This document shows, one piece after another, positions 52,508 through 61,233 of a stretch of 64,000 bases of DNA (positions within the stretch are counted from its first letter, which is position 1; each line of letters begins with the position of its first letter). The stretch covers positions 85,399 through 149,398 of the forward strand of contig DLPD01000029.1 in assembly GCA_002479785.1 (NCBI GenBank), read 5' to 3'. The position numbers were made by a program, and so were the translations under genes. The notes beneath the pieces are model-generated. The model was not told where the DNA came from. It saw only the letters and a list, made by a program, of their open reading frames with translations, and did not search any database. This DNA comes from Cytophagaceae bacterium UBA7467. GTDB taxonomy: Bacteria > Bacteroidota > Bacteroidia > Cytophagales > Spirosomataceae.

Positions 52508-55500
52508 TTAAAATTTAAATACTTGGGCTTTATCATTGTTTTTGGCCAGCACTACATAAGATGACTTTCCTCCTTTTGCGAGTGCCATATTACGTACTTG
52601 ACCAAGGGTTTTAAATCCGGTTTGCTTCGATAATTTCACGGCGAACTTTCCTTTTCCTTGTCCTTCTAATAGAAGACCATAATTCGCATCGAAACGCCCC
52701 CATTCTGGAAGTGAATCGAAGAAATTACCCGCTAGTAAAATATCTAGTTTGCCATCCTTATTGAAATCCCCTGCTTGGATTCCCCTAATAGGAGAGAATT
52801 GAGCTTGGTAAGGTAGCGCTTGCAAGCTGAAGTTACCTTTACCATCGTTGATCATAAATGAGGACTCGGTGGTTGTAATTTGACGTACTAAACCTCCCTC
52901 GCGCTGCTCCTCGGTAAACAAATCTTCAACGGTCTTATTCGCATAGTCCTTGTATTTGATGAATTTCTTCTTAATCATCGGAAGTGCTCGTTGCATCTCC
53001 CCTTTTAATACCATGGGATAGGTATTTCCATCTTCTGTTACACAAGAAATGATTTGTTCTACTACACCGTTTTTATCGAAATCACCCACATGCAGGAAAG
53101 CAGGTTTTTCTGCTGAAGCTTTGATCTTAGAATTAAGGCCAAAGTTGCCTAACACAAAATCCATATCTCCATCTCCATCAATATCAGCAGGCTTGATGCA
53201 AGACCAAAGTCCTTCTGAGCCAGCAATTGGCTCCTGCTTCGTTAATTTTCTACCACGTTCATTCTTAAACACCACCACAGGCCCCCAATCTTGGGTCACT
53301 AAAAGATCTACATAGCCATCGCCATTCACATCAGACCATTCAGAATCGGTCACCATACCCAGCTCCGTCACTTGCGGCATATAGCGCTTCGACTGGTTCT
53401 TAAAACCACCCGTTCCATCGTTGATGAACAGATTGCTTTGTGCACTTTGGCCATACTTCGCATTCACCATCCGTGTTCCCACGAATAAATCAATATCTCC
53501 ATCCTTATCGTAATCCGCCGCCGAAACACTAGAACCGTTTTCGTAAATCATCGGGAATCGAATATCACGCTTTAAGTTTCCTTTGCCATCATTCAAATAC
53601 AACAAATCGTGTAATTCAGGGGCATTCTCGGCAAACTCATTACTTCCCGTCACTACAAATAAATCTAAATCCCCATCCTTATCCGCATCAAAGAAAACAG
53701 CATCTGTGTTTTCCGTCGTTTGATCTAAACTAAAATCAGCTTGTGGAGAATTGACGAATTTACCGCCAGGTTTTTGGACAAACAACTGCTTGATTTGACC
53801 CGCAGCACCACCTAGGTAAATATCATCTAGACCATCCCCATTCACATCACCCACCGCTAAAGCAGGTCCCTGTGTCGAATACTTTTGCTTCAATAACACA
53901 TCGCGGTCATAATCATTAAACATACTTTCCACGTGTAAATAATCTAATAAGCCAGACGTCACATCCGCAAAAATCGGGGTTTGCTTTGCCTCAAAGAAAT
54001 GGAAGATCTCCTTCGCATTTTCCTGCTTTAGCGTAATAATCTGATCTGCTTTCACCGATTTAATCGTTTCGATCTTATCATTCGGCCATACTACCTGTAG
54101 CGAATCTATTGCTCCGTTCGCACCTAAACCAAACACCATTTGGTGATCACTAGAAGATTGAAATCCGCGGTTCGGCATTTGCTGTAAGACTTTAAATCCA
54201 CCCTTCTGATAAACCGTAACACGTGCACCAATCCCATTTAAGTTACGATCCGTCCCCTTCAAGTGTACAGTCAAATAATGGTTCTTTAACTTCTCATTCG
54301 TTTTGTTCTTGTAAACGGATAAGGGCGCGTTCACATTGTTTACGACTAAGTCCAAATCACCGTCATTATCTAAATCTCCGTAAGCTGAACCGTTAGAGAA
54401 TCCTGGACCTTCTAATCCCCAAGACTTCACTTGGTTCGAGAACTTCAAATCACCTTCATTTTTAAAGGCATAATTCGGGATAGGCACGGAAGAAATCTTA
54501 TCTGTAAACTCCTTGTAATCGAACTTCTTACCATCCAACATTTGCTGCATCGTATTACGATCCCCTAAGAAATCGACAAAATCTTGATCCGTTAAGTCTT
54601 TTGCAATACCATTCGCCACGAAAATATCCTTCTTCCCATCATTATCCATATCAAAGATCAGCGCACCCCAGCTCCAATCTGTCGCATGCACGCCAGCTAA
54701 TTGACCTACTTCAGAGAAAGTCCCATCGCCATTATTCAGCTGCAAATTATTGCGCATGTATTGATGCCAAAACCCACGCTTTTTCTTCAATTCCACTAGG
54801 TTATAGCCCTCAAAAACAGACGTCGTCTTTAACCGGCGATCATCGCCAGGTAACATATCTGTAACGAAGATGTCCATATAACCATCATCGTTCAAATCCG
54901 CCATATCTGCTCCCATTGAGCTCAAGGAAATATGCGGCATTTCATTTTCTAAATCCTCTTTAAACGTGCCATTCTTTTGATTGATATACAAATAATCACG
55001 TTCGTAAAAGTCATTCGAAATATAAATATCAGGCCAGTTGTCATTGTTAACATCGCCTATCGTAATTCCTAAACCAAAACCAATCAAACTTCCATAAATA
55101 CCTGCCGCTTCTGACACATCAGTAAAATGAAGTTCCTTCCCATCCTTACTATCGTTTCTAAATAATTTATCTCCACCTAATTTATCGCGCTCCTCCCGCA
55201 AATTCGTATACCCTAATTTATCAATCGGGGTAAAACTATTATTCAATAAATACATATCTAAATCACCATCCCGATCATAATCAAAGAAGGCTGCGTGCGT
55301 TGAAAATCCACCATCTTCCAGACCCGCTTCTTTAGCTTGATCTTTGTAGGTAGGTACTCCGCCTTTAATTCCTTGATTAATGTACAATTGATTCCCACGC
55401 TGATCACGAGAACCTGAATTACATACGTAAATGTCCATTAAGCCATCTCCATTCACATCAGCAAACGTGACACCTGTAGACCAAAACTTCTTCCCAACAA

Positions 55501-55807
55501 TCCCTGCCTTCACCGTAATATCCTCAAACTTCATCGCCCCCTTATTCAAATACAGTTTATTGTCTTCGAAATTAGAAGTCACAAAAAGATCCGATAAACC
55601 ATCATTATTCACATCGCCTATTGCCACGCCACCTCCATTATAGAAGTTGCGGTAATTAAAGATGTTGAACTCTTTTTTCTCTAAACTGCGGTTCACAAAA
55701 TCAATACCCGTTTGCTCAGCAGACAACTCTTCAAATAGGGTATCCTCCTTTTTTGAACAAGAAAAAAGAGAAAGAGAAATAAGGAAAAATAAAGCGTAAT
55801 TTTTCAT
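52508..55807 (-). CDS. FG-GAP/VCBS-repeat lipoprotein with ASPIC/UnbV domain (first of tandem pair)
   Basis: Product of 1099 residues with a lipoprotein signal (LISLSLFSC, Cys17). FG-GAP repeats cover about 55-500 (DVNNDGLSD, DVNGDGLMD, DYDRDGDLD, DLDNDGDLD), the ASPIC/UnbV domain is at about 507-595 (NGIGARVTVYQ, QQMPNRGFQSSSDHQMVFGLG), and a second repeat set follows to the end. It matches its downstream neighbour along the whole length, indicating tandem duplication followed by divergence. A -7 element lies 26 bases upstream and a terminator separates it from susD, so this gene likely starts its own transcription unit. Confidence 0.88.
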   Translation of the reverse strand: MKNYALFFLISLSLFSCSKKEDTLFEELSAEQTGIDFVNRSLEKKEFNIFNYRNFYNGGGVAIGDVNNDGLSDLFVTSNFEDNKLYLNKGAMKFEDITVKAGIVGKKFWSTGVTFADVNGDGLMDIYVCNSGSRDQRGNQLYINQGIKGGVPTYKDQAKEAGLEDGGFSTHAAFFDYDRDGDLDMYLLNNSFTPIDKLGYTNLREERDKLGGDKLFRNDSKDGKELHFTDVSEAAGIYGSLIGFGLGITIGDVNNDNWPDIYISNDFYERDYLYINQKNGTFKEDLENEMPHISLSSMGADMADLNDDGYMDIFVTDMLPGDDRRLKTTSVFEGYNLVELKKKRGFWHQYMRNNLQLNNGDGTFSEVGQLAGVHATDWSWGALIFDMDNDGKKDIFVANGIAKDLTDQDFVDFLGDRNTMQQMLDGKKFDYKEFTDKISSVPIPNYAFKNEGDLKFSNQVKSWGLEGPGFSNGSAYGDLDNDGDLDLVVNNVNAPLSVYKNKTNEKLKNHYLTVHLKGTDRNLNGIGARVTVYQKGGFKVLQQMPNRGFQSSSDHQMVFGLGANGAIDSLQVVWPNDKIETIKSVKADQIITLKQENAKEIFHFFEAKQTPIFADVTSGLLDYLHVESMFNDYDRDVLLKQKYSTQGPALAVGDVNGDGLDDIYLGGAAGQIKQLFVQKPGGKFVNSPQADFSLDQTTENTDAVFFDADKDGDLDLFVVTGSNEFAENAPELHDLLYLNDGKGNLKRDIRFPMIYENGSSVSAADYDKDGDIDLFVGTRMVNAKYGQSAQSNLFINDGTGGFKNQSKRYMPQVTELGMVTDSEWSDVNGDGYVDLLVTQDWGPVVVFKNERGRKLTKQEPIAGSEGLWSCIKPADIDGDGDMDFVLGNFGLNSKIKASAEKPAFLHVGDFDKNGVVEQIISCVTEDGNTYPMVLKGEMQRALPMIKKKFIKYKDYANKTVEDLFTEEQREGGLVRQITTTESSFMINDGKGNFSLQALPYQAQFSPIRGIQAGDFNKDGKLDILLAGNFFDSLPEWGRFDANYGLLLEGQGKGKFAVKLSKQTGFKTLGQVRNMALAKGGKSSYVVLAKNNDKAQVFKF

Positions 55808-55832
55808 GCGTAATGAGTGAATTTTTGCGATA

Positions 55833-55840
55833 CAAAAATA
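55833..55840 (-). promoter_or_regulatory. Candidate -7 element of the FG-GAP/heme/TonB operon
   Basis: The minus strand reads TATTTTTG, an exact TAnnTTTG match, 26 bases before the start of the first FG-GAP gene. No clear -33 element was seen. Confidence 0.5.
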
Positions 55841-55877
55841 CGAAATACGGGGGGCATATAAAACCTATATAAAACAA

Positions 55878-55905
55878 AAAGGCAGAACCAAATGGTTCTG
55901 CCTTT
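55878..55905 (-). terminator. Intrinsic terminator after susD
   Basis: A 12-bp perfect stem (AAAGGCAGAACC / GGTTCTGCCTTT) with loop AAAT lies 18 bases after the SusD stop codon. On the minus strand it is followed by TTGTTTT. It should end most SusCD transcripts before the FG-GAP genes. Confidence 0.88.
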
Positions 55906-55923
55906 CTATCAAAAACCTACAGA

Positions 55924-57393
55924 TTAATATCCTGGGTTTTGAGTCAATAATGGGTTAGCATCACGACGAGGTTGTGGAATTGGGAACAATTCACGAGTCT
56001 TATCTGTAACGTTCATAAACTTACGAGCTACAGAGAATTTACCGAAACGAATTAAGTCGTTACGTCTCCATCCTTCCCATGCTAATTCACGACCACGCTC
56101 TGCTAAGATATCATCAGCAGTGATAGCAGTCAATGGAGCAACTCCAGAACGTGTACGGATAGCGTTAACGTCTGTTAATGCTTGCGCTGTATTTCCTAAA
56201 CGGAATGCAGCTTCAGCACGCATTAAGATAACGTCAGCTAAACGTAAGAATACGTAGTCATTTGATTGATCACCGTTCGGGTTGTTCTTTTGGATCTCAT
56301 ATTTCTGAGAACGGATACCAGCTACTTGGTAAACTGCATCTGCATCAGTCATTTGATCTTTTTCCCAATCCGCAACGAATGCTAAATCAGCACCTTTTGC
56401 ATCTTTCAACTTAGCTCCAGAAGCAGCATATTGCTGTCCTTTAATCCACATTGCACCACGTAAGTCACCAGACTCAAATGAGTTGTAGAAATCAGCTAAT
56501 GTACAGAAACCATTCCAAGGAGAGTTACCTAAACCATATGTTTGTTGGTTAGCATAGTGTAACGTTCTCATTTGGAAGTTCATACCACCCGCTTTGAATG
56601 AATCAAATGGGATAGCGAAGATGTTCTCGTTTGAACCTTGGTTTTGAACGATAAAGTTTGACAAAGTAGAAGAAGATAATGACCAGTTGTTCGAAGATTT
56701 AATTACTTGATCAGCTGTATCATACGCCTTTTGCCACTCAGCAGCTCCTTTGTACACACCTGCATTCAAGTATACTTTCGCTAACAATGCTTTAGCAGCA
56801 TCTTGAGTCATACGAGAGTAAGCCTTACCAGTAGGTAGGTTAGGTATAGCTGAAGTTAATTCAGACACGATAAAGTTGTACACTTCAGCACGAGGCTTAG
56901 TCGCAGCAGATGATTTGTTATCTGTTACGATAGGTACATTACCGAACGCATCCACCGCCATGAAGTAATAGATAGCACGTACTGCGCGTAACTCATCTAC
57001 CGCTTTTTGGTTAGAAGCAACCACTGGGATCAATTGGTTCACCTGAGAGATGTTACCAAAAATGAATCCCCACATACCGTTGATAGGACCGTGTTGTGGA
57101 GTCCAAGTGTGGCGAGAATACGCCAACCAGTCACCACCATCATACCAGTCACCACCACGTGTCGGAACAATTAACTCATCCGAAGTAGCTTCACTAGGAT
57201 TGAACCAATCCCAAGTGATACCACGAAGACCGCCATAAGCTGGTCCTAAGGCCGCAGCAATTTGAGCATCCGTTTTCAAGAATTGATCCGCTGGGATCGA
57301 ATCGTAAACTGGCTCAGTTAAATCTGTACAAGACGATAGGGCTAACGAAGCGAAAACACCTACTGAAAGTACCTTATAGATATATTTTTTCAT
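55924..57393 (-). CDS. RagB/SusD-family nutrient-uptake outer-membrane lipoprotein
   Basis: Product of 489 residues with a lipoprotein signal (SLALSSC, Cys22). SusD marks are ADQFLKTDAQIAAALGPAYGGLR, TPQHGPINGMWGFIFGNISQVNQLI, ELRAVRAIYYFMAVDAFGNVPIV, and at the C-terminus YVFLRLADVILMRAEAAFRLG and ERGRELAWEGWRRNDLIRFGKF. SusD proteins bind a glycan or other nutrient at the surface and lid the SusC channel. The substrate cannot be read from sequence; no glycoside hydrolase gene accompanies the pair. It is co-transcribed with susC upstream. Confidence 0.95.
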   Translation of the reverse strand: MKKYIYKVLSVGVFASLALSSCTDLTEPVYDSIPADQFLKTDAQIAAALGPAYGGLRGITWDWFNPSEATSDELIVPTRGGDWYDGGDWLAYSRHTWTPQHGPINGMWGFIFGNISQVNQLIPVVASNQKAVDELRAVRAIYYFMAVDAFGNVPIVTDNKSSAATKPRAEVYNFIVSELTSAIPNLPTGKAYSRMTQDAAKALLAKVYLNAGVYKGAAEWQKAYDTADQVIKSSNNWSLSSSTLSNFIVQNQGSNENIFAIPFDSFKAGGMNFQMRTLHYANQQTYGLGNSPWNGFCTLADFYNSFESGDLRGAMWIKGQQYAASGAKLKDAKGADLAFVADWEKDQMTDADAVYQVAGIRSQKYEIQKNNPNGDQSNDYVFLRLADVILMRAEAAFRLGNTAQALTDVNAIRTRSGVAPLTAITADDILAERGRELAWEGWRRNDLIRFGKFSVARKFMNVTDKTRELFPIPQPRRDANPLLTQNPGY

Positions 57394-57448
57394 TTTTTTA
57401 ATTATTTTATTAATTAAGTTATATAACTAATAGTGTGGCTATTATGTT

Positions 57449-60445
57449 TTAGAAAGACAAGTTAATACCCGCAGTAAATGCACGAGTTTTGTAATATGTC
57501 TCACGAACATCGATACCCGGAGCAGCTGAACCAATAGCTAAGTTTTGGCTAACTTCTGGATCAACACCAGTGTAGTTAGTGAACAACAATAAGTTGTTAC
57601 CTGCTACATAAATACGAGCTCTTTTGAATACTCCTTTAACTGGTAAAGTATAACCTAAAGATGCGTTGTTTAAACGGATGTGATCACCTGATTCTACATA
57701 GTAATCCATAGGGATTGTACGCTCATCATTGATTACTGATGTTAAAGCAGATTTCAATGCATTCGACTCAGCGATACGTCCATCTTGACGACCTAATAAT
57801 AGGTTATTCGTATTTACGATTTTAGCACCTGCGTTTCCAGTGAATTGGAATTGTAAATCAAATGCCTTGTAACGTACGTTTGTAGTTAAACCACCTACGA
57901 ATGTAGGGTTAGGATTTCCTAAATAAGTACGGTCTTTAGCGTTAGGATCTACTGTACCATCACCATTAAGGTCTTGGAACACATATTTTCCATTTTCAAT
58001 TTTAGCCACTTTCGCTCCGTAGAATACACCTACTGGTTGACCAGCTTGTAAAACAGAGAAGTTTACAGCAGAAGTACCACGGATGTAGCTACCTAAAGAA
58101 GTAGATAAGAATACTTGGTCAGCAGCTGCGAACTCGTCATTTTTCAATGAGATTAATTCGTTTTGGTTGAATGAACCAGCGAATGTAGAGCTAATAGACC
58201 AATCTTGCGTATCTAACCATTGGTAAGTAGCAGAGATTTCAATACCACGGTTTTGCATCGAACCAATGTTCGCTAAGATAGTTGGATATACATATCCTTT
58301 TTCTTGTGGAGCATTAACTGTGTATAATAAATCTTTTGTTTGACGAGTATACCAGTCTAATGAACCAGTTAATTTACCTTTTAAGATAGAGAAGTCAATA
58401 CCAGCACCGTAGTTTTCGTTAACCTCCCACTTCAAGTTAGGGTTAGGGTTAGATTGGATAGCGTATGCAGGTAAGAAGTCATCAGCTGAACCATCATAGT
58501 AAGATCCTGATGGACCGTAGAATGATTTAGATAACAACGGACGAATACCTTCCGAGTTACCCGTTCTACCCCAAGAAACACGAAGTTTCAAGTTGTCGAT
58601 TGTCGTATTTCCTTTCAAGAATGCTTCTTCAGATAAAGACCAACCCACTGAAACAGATGGGAATAAACCCCATTTATTGTTATCACCGAATTTAGTCGAA
58701 CCATCACGACGCATATTAACTGTTGCGAAATACTTGTTCATTAACGAGTATTGAGCACGAGCTAAGAAAGAAACCAATTTGTATTCGTTTTTGTATGAAT
58801 ACAATAAGGAAGGATTCGTACGAATACCTAAACCAGAACCAATGTTATCAGCACCAAACGCATCTGTTAAGAAGTTGTTGTTAGAAGCACCGAAACCGTC
58901 GTTAACAACGTCTTGGTAAGTATAACCACCTAATAATGTCAAAGTAGACACATCACTTAACTTCTTAGTCCAGTTTAAAGTTGCTTCTAATTGCTTATCA
59001 GTAACTGCATTCAATGAACGAGAAGCAGAATTACCACCTACAGTTGATAATAAGTTACCTGGAGTAGAAGAAGCGAAATAAGCATTGTTTGCTGTTTGTG
59101 TACGCAATGTTCCTGAAATGTTGAATACTAAACCATCAAGAATAGTATAACCTGCAGATGCATTGAACAAGAAATCTTGTAGACGTTGTGTGTTAGATTT
59201 CTTCTCTAAAGCCGCTAATGGGTTAAAGTTCGCAAATGTACCTGGTAATTGGAAGTAATTTCCATTCGCAGCATACACTGGATCTGTCGGACGCATGTTC
59301 ATAGCAAAACCTACAGCACGGTTATCAGAGAATGTACCGTTCGTTTGCATTGCAGACATGTTGAATTTCATTACCAATTTGCCATCTAAAGCTTTAGCAT
59401 CTAAATTCAAACGACCTGTTAAACGATCTTTACCAGAACCGATTAACGTACCTTTTTGATCTAAATAACCAACTGAAGCACGGTAAGATAAGTTTTCAGA
59501 ACCACCTGAAACACCTACGTTGTGGTTTTGAGAAACCGCAGTACGTGTAATAACGTCTAACCAATCTGTGTTAGCACCGTTGTCATCAAATGTTTGCTTG
59601 TATTTCGCAGCAGCAGCACGGAATTCAGCAGCATTTAATAACGCAGGACGTTGAGAGATAGTCTCAGCACCTACGTAAGCTGAATAATCAACTGTAGGAG
59701 CACCTGACTTACCACGTTTAGTGTTGATTAAGATAACACCATTTGCACCACGAGAACCGTAGATAGCTGCAGAAGATGCATCACGTAACACGTCCATAGA
59801 TAAGATATCTTCTGGAGCAACGTTTTCGATAGGAGCACCAATCACACCGTCGATTACGTATAATGGCTCAGAACCTGCGTTCAATGAACCTGTACCACGT
59901 AAACGTACAGTAGGACGAGCGTTAGGATCACCAGAAGACTGAGTAATCACTAAACCAGCCACTTTACCTTGAGCAGCAGCTAATGGGTTAGTTACCACAC
60001 CCGCGTTGAATTCACGAGATCCTAAACTTGTTACAGTTCCTGAAATCTCTTTTCTCTTTTGGGTACCATAACCTACTACCACAACCTCTTCTAAAGATTG
60101 GTTATCAGCAGCTAAAGAAACGTTAACTACAGAACCTGTAGCTTTAACTTCTTTTTTTGAATAACCTACAAAAGAAAATACTAAAGTGCTACCACTTGCT
60201 GCATTTACTTTGTAAGTACCGTTAATGTCAGTTTGAGCACCTTTAGTAGTACCTTTAACTGTAACAGAAACACCAGGAATAGCTGAACCGTCTTTTGAGT
60301 CGGTTACTTTCCCTGAAACCACATCTTGGGCGAAAGCACCCAAGGAAATTACTAGTGCTACAGCAACACTAAAAGCTTGCTTGAAGCCTAGGTTACTAAC
60401 ACCTGATCGCACAAGGCGACCCACTCTTTTGTAAGAATGAATCAT
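57449..60445 (-). CDS. SusC/RagA-family TonB-linked outer-membrane transporter
   Basis: Product of 998 residues. An extended N-region precedes the signal peptide (VALVISLGAFA-Q). Then come a carboxypeptidase-like domain (GKVTDSKDGSAIPGVSVTV; GTTKGAQTDINGTYKVN), the SusC/RagA signature EEVVVVGYGTQKRKEISG, the plug with RGTGSLNAGSEPLYVIDGV and LSMDVLRDASSAAIYGSRGANGV split across the domain, and a long beta-barrel ending in FTAGINLSF. It transports the ligand captured by the adjacent SusD. The promoter region holds a LacI-type palindrome (60557-60572), suggesting repression relieved by a sugar. Confidence 0.95.
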   Translation of the reverse strand: MIHSYKRVGRLVRSGVSNLGFKQAFSVAVALVISLGAFAQDVVSGKVTDSKDGSAIPGVSVTVKGTTKGAQTDINGTYKVNAASGSTLVFSFVGYSKKEVKATGSVVNVSLAADNQSLEEVVVVGYGTQKRKEISGTVTSLGSREFNAGVVTNPLAAAQGKVAGLVITQSSGDPNARPTVRLRGTGSLNAGSEPLYVIDGVIGAPIENVAPEDILSMDVLRDASSAAIYGSRGANGVILINTKRGKSGAPTVDYSAYVGAETISQRPALLNAAEFRAAAAKYKQTFDDNGANTDWLDVITRTAVSQNHNVGVSGGSENLSYRASVGYLDQKGTLIGSGKDRLTGRLNLDAKALDGKLVMKFNMSAMQTNGTFSDNRAVGFAMNMRPTDPVYAANGNYFQLPGTFANFNPLAALEKKSNTQRLQDFLFNASAGYTILDGLVFNISGTLRTQTANNAYFASSTPGNLLSTVGGNSASRSLNAVTDKQLEATLNWTKKLSDVSTLTLLGGYTYQDVVNDGFGASNNNFLTDAFGADNIGSGLGIRTNPSLLYSYKNEYKLVSFLARAQYSLMNKYFATVNMRRDGSTKFGDNNKWGLFPSVSVGWSLSEEAFLKGNTTIDNLKLRVSWGRTGNSEGIRPLLSKSFYGPSGSYYDGSADDFLPAYAIQSNPNPNLKWEVNENYGAGIDFSILKGKLTGSLDWYTRQTKDLLYTVNAPQEKGYVYPTILANIGSMQNRGIEISATYQWLDTQDWSISSTFAGSFNQNELISLKNDEFAAADQVFLSTSLGSYIRGTSAVNFSVLQAGQPVGVFYGAKVAKIENGKYVFQDLNGDGTVDPNAKDRTYLGNPNPTFVGGLTTNVRYKAFDLQFQFTGNAGAKIVNTNNLLLGRQDGRIAESNALKSALTSVINDERTIPMDYYVESGDHIRLNNASLGYTLPVKGVFKRARIYVAGNNLLLFTNYTGVDPEVSQNLAIGSAAPGIDVRETYYKTRAFTAGINLSF

Positions 60446-60544
60446 AAGTGAAAAATTAAGGGTTAAAAATGATTAATGATTCTTGTTGGTCTTGTTGTTA
60501 TTCCTTATATATAAAGAAGACTGATGTTCAGCTGGCAGAAGCCA

Positions 60545-60590
60545 TTTGAAATGCCCATGTAATCGTTTACATAACAAGACTAATTTCAAA
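60545..60590 (-). promoter_or_regulatory. susC proximal control region with LacI-type operator-like palindrome
   Basis: ATGTAATCGTTTACAT (60557-60572) is a near-perfect palindrome around a central CG, like operators of LacI-family repressors (TGTAAACGTTTACA type). Just upstream on the minus strand, TAGTCTTG (60575-60582) differs by one base from the -7 consensus, so the palindrome would cover the start of transcription. An outer inverted repeat TTTGAAAT / ATTTCAAA (60545-60552, 60583-60590) flanks both. No LacI-family gene is in the window. Confidence 0.6.
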
Positions 60591-60873
60591 ACCGACACAA
60601 AAAAAGTAAGAATAAATTGAATAAAAAAATGAAATTAGATAAAGAATCGATGAGTTGGTGGAAATAAATTGTACAAAAGTTAGAATTTCTTGAAAACTAG
60701 CACAGTGTAGGACAGAATCTGAAAATAATCTAATTGTAAGCTAATTCTAATTAAAGACCCTATTTTGAATTCAAATTAGATACAAAACCGCCAAAACAGC
60801 TTCAAATCGATTGTATTTTTTCAATAGAAATTTTTTTCAAAAAAAAATCAGTTTTTTTTCGGTAATCTAATAC

Positions 60874-60881
60874 CAAAAATA
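60874..60881 (-). promoter_or_regulatory. Distal candidate -7 element towards susC
   Basis: The minus strand reads TATTTTTG, an exact TAnnTTTG match, about 430 bases before the susC start. A TTG lies 24 bases further upstream, slightly too far for a good -33. The region is very AT-rich, so a chance match is possible. Confidence 0.35.
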
Positions 60882-60912
60882 ATTTAGGATAAAATTAGAA
60901 TAGTACAATAAA

Positions 60913-60929
60913 AACAGTGCTATACTGTT
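60913..60929 (-). terminator. Possible weak terminator of yidD
   Basis: On the minus strand AACAGT-ATAGC-ACTGTT forms a 6-bp stem followed by TTTATT, nine bases after the yidD stop codon. It is short and GC-poor, so the call is tentative. Confidence 0.45.
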
Positions 60930-60938
60930 GTCTTTAAC

Positions 60939-61163
60939 TCAAGGTACCGGATCGTGACCACTTCCACCCCAGGGATGACAACTGCTTACACGCTTTATGG
61001 TGAGGCGCAACCCCTGGATCAATCCATGTTTTCGAAGTGCCTGTTTGGCATATTCAGAACAAGTAGGTGTGTAGCGGCAAGAAGGGGGTAAAAAAGGGGA
61101 AATTGCCCCTTGGTAAAAGCGGATTAGAAGAAGAAAAAAGAAAACAAAAATCCGCTGTAACAT
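60939..61163 (-). CDS. yidD: Membrane protein insertion efficiency factor YidD
   Basis: Small protein of 74 residues that supports YidC-dependent insertion of inner-membrane proteins. The sequence has the family core RFYQGAISPFLPPSCRYTPTCSEYAKQAL, with three conserved cysteines and SCHPWGGSGHDPVP at the end. The N-terminus is hydrophobic and amphipathic (FVFFFLLLIRFY). In many bacteria yidD lies between rnpA and yidC; here it stands alone between susC and a divergent serine hydrolase. Confidence 0.95.
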   Translation of the reverse strand: MLQRIFVFFFLLLIRFYQGAISPFLPPSCRYTPTCSEYAKQALRKHGLIQGLRLTIKRVSSCHPWGGSGHDPVP

Positions 61164-61233
61164 AGGGTTTGAATTAAAGCCTTTTCTGATTAAATTGCTT
61201 TAAAATTAACAAATACAATTCGCAATTTCGTAT

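Larger units (their letters stand above)
60446..60938. other. AT-rich intergenic region upstream of susC (no gene seen)
   Basis: A 493-base stretch without a convincing gene on either strand. It holds the LacI-type palindrome near susC, two candidate -7 elements directed at susC, A/T tracts (60835-60860) and a weak hairpin after yidD. If the distal -7 element is used, the susC transcript would have an untranslated leader of more than 400 bases. Confidence 0.7.

Noticed and set aside
49207..55807. Regularly spaced short DNA repeats that might suggest a CRISPR or tandem array
   Set aside because: They are the coding repeats for FG-GAP calcium loops in open reading frames, with varied sequence and no spacer structure.
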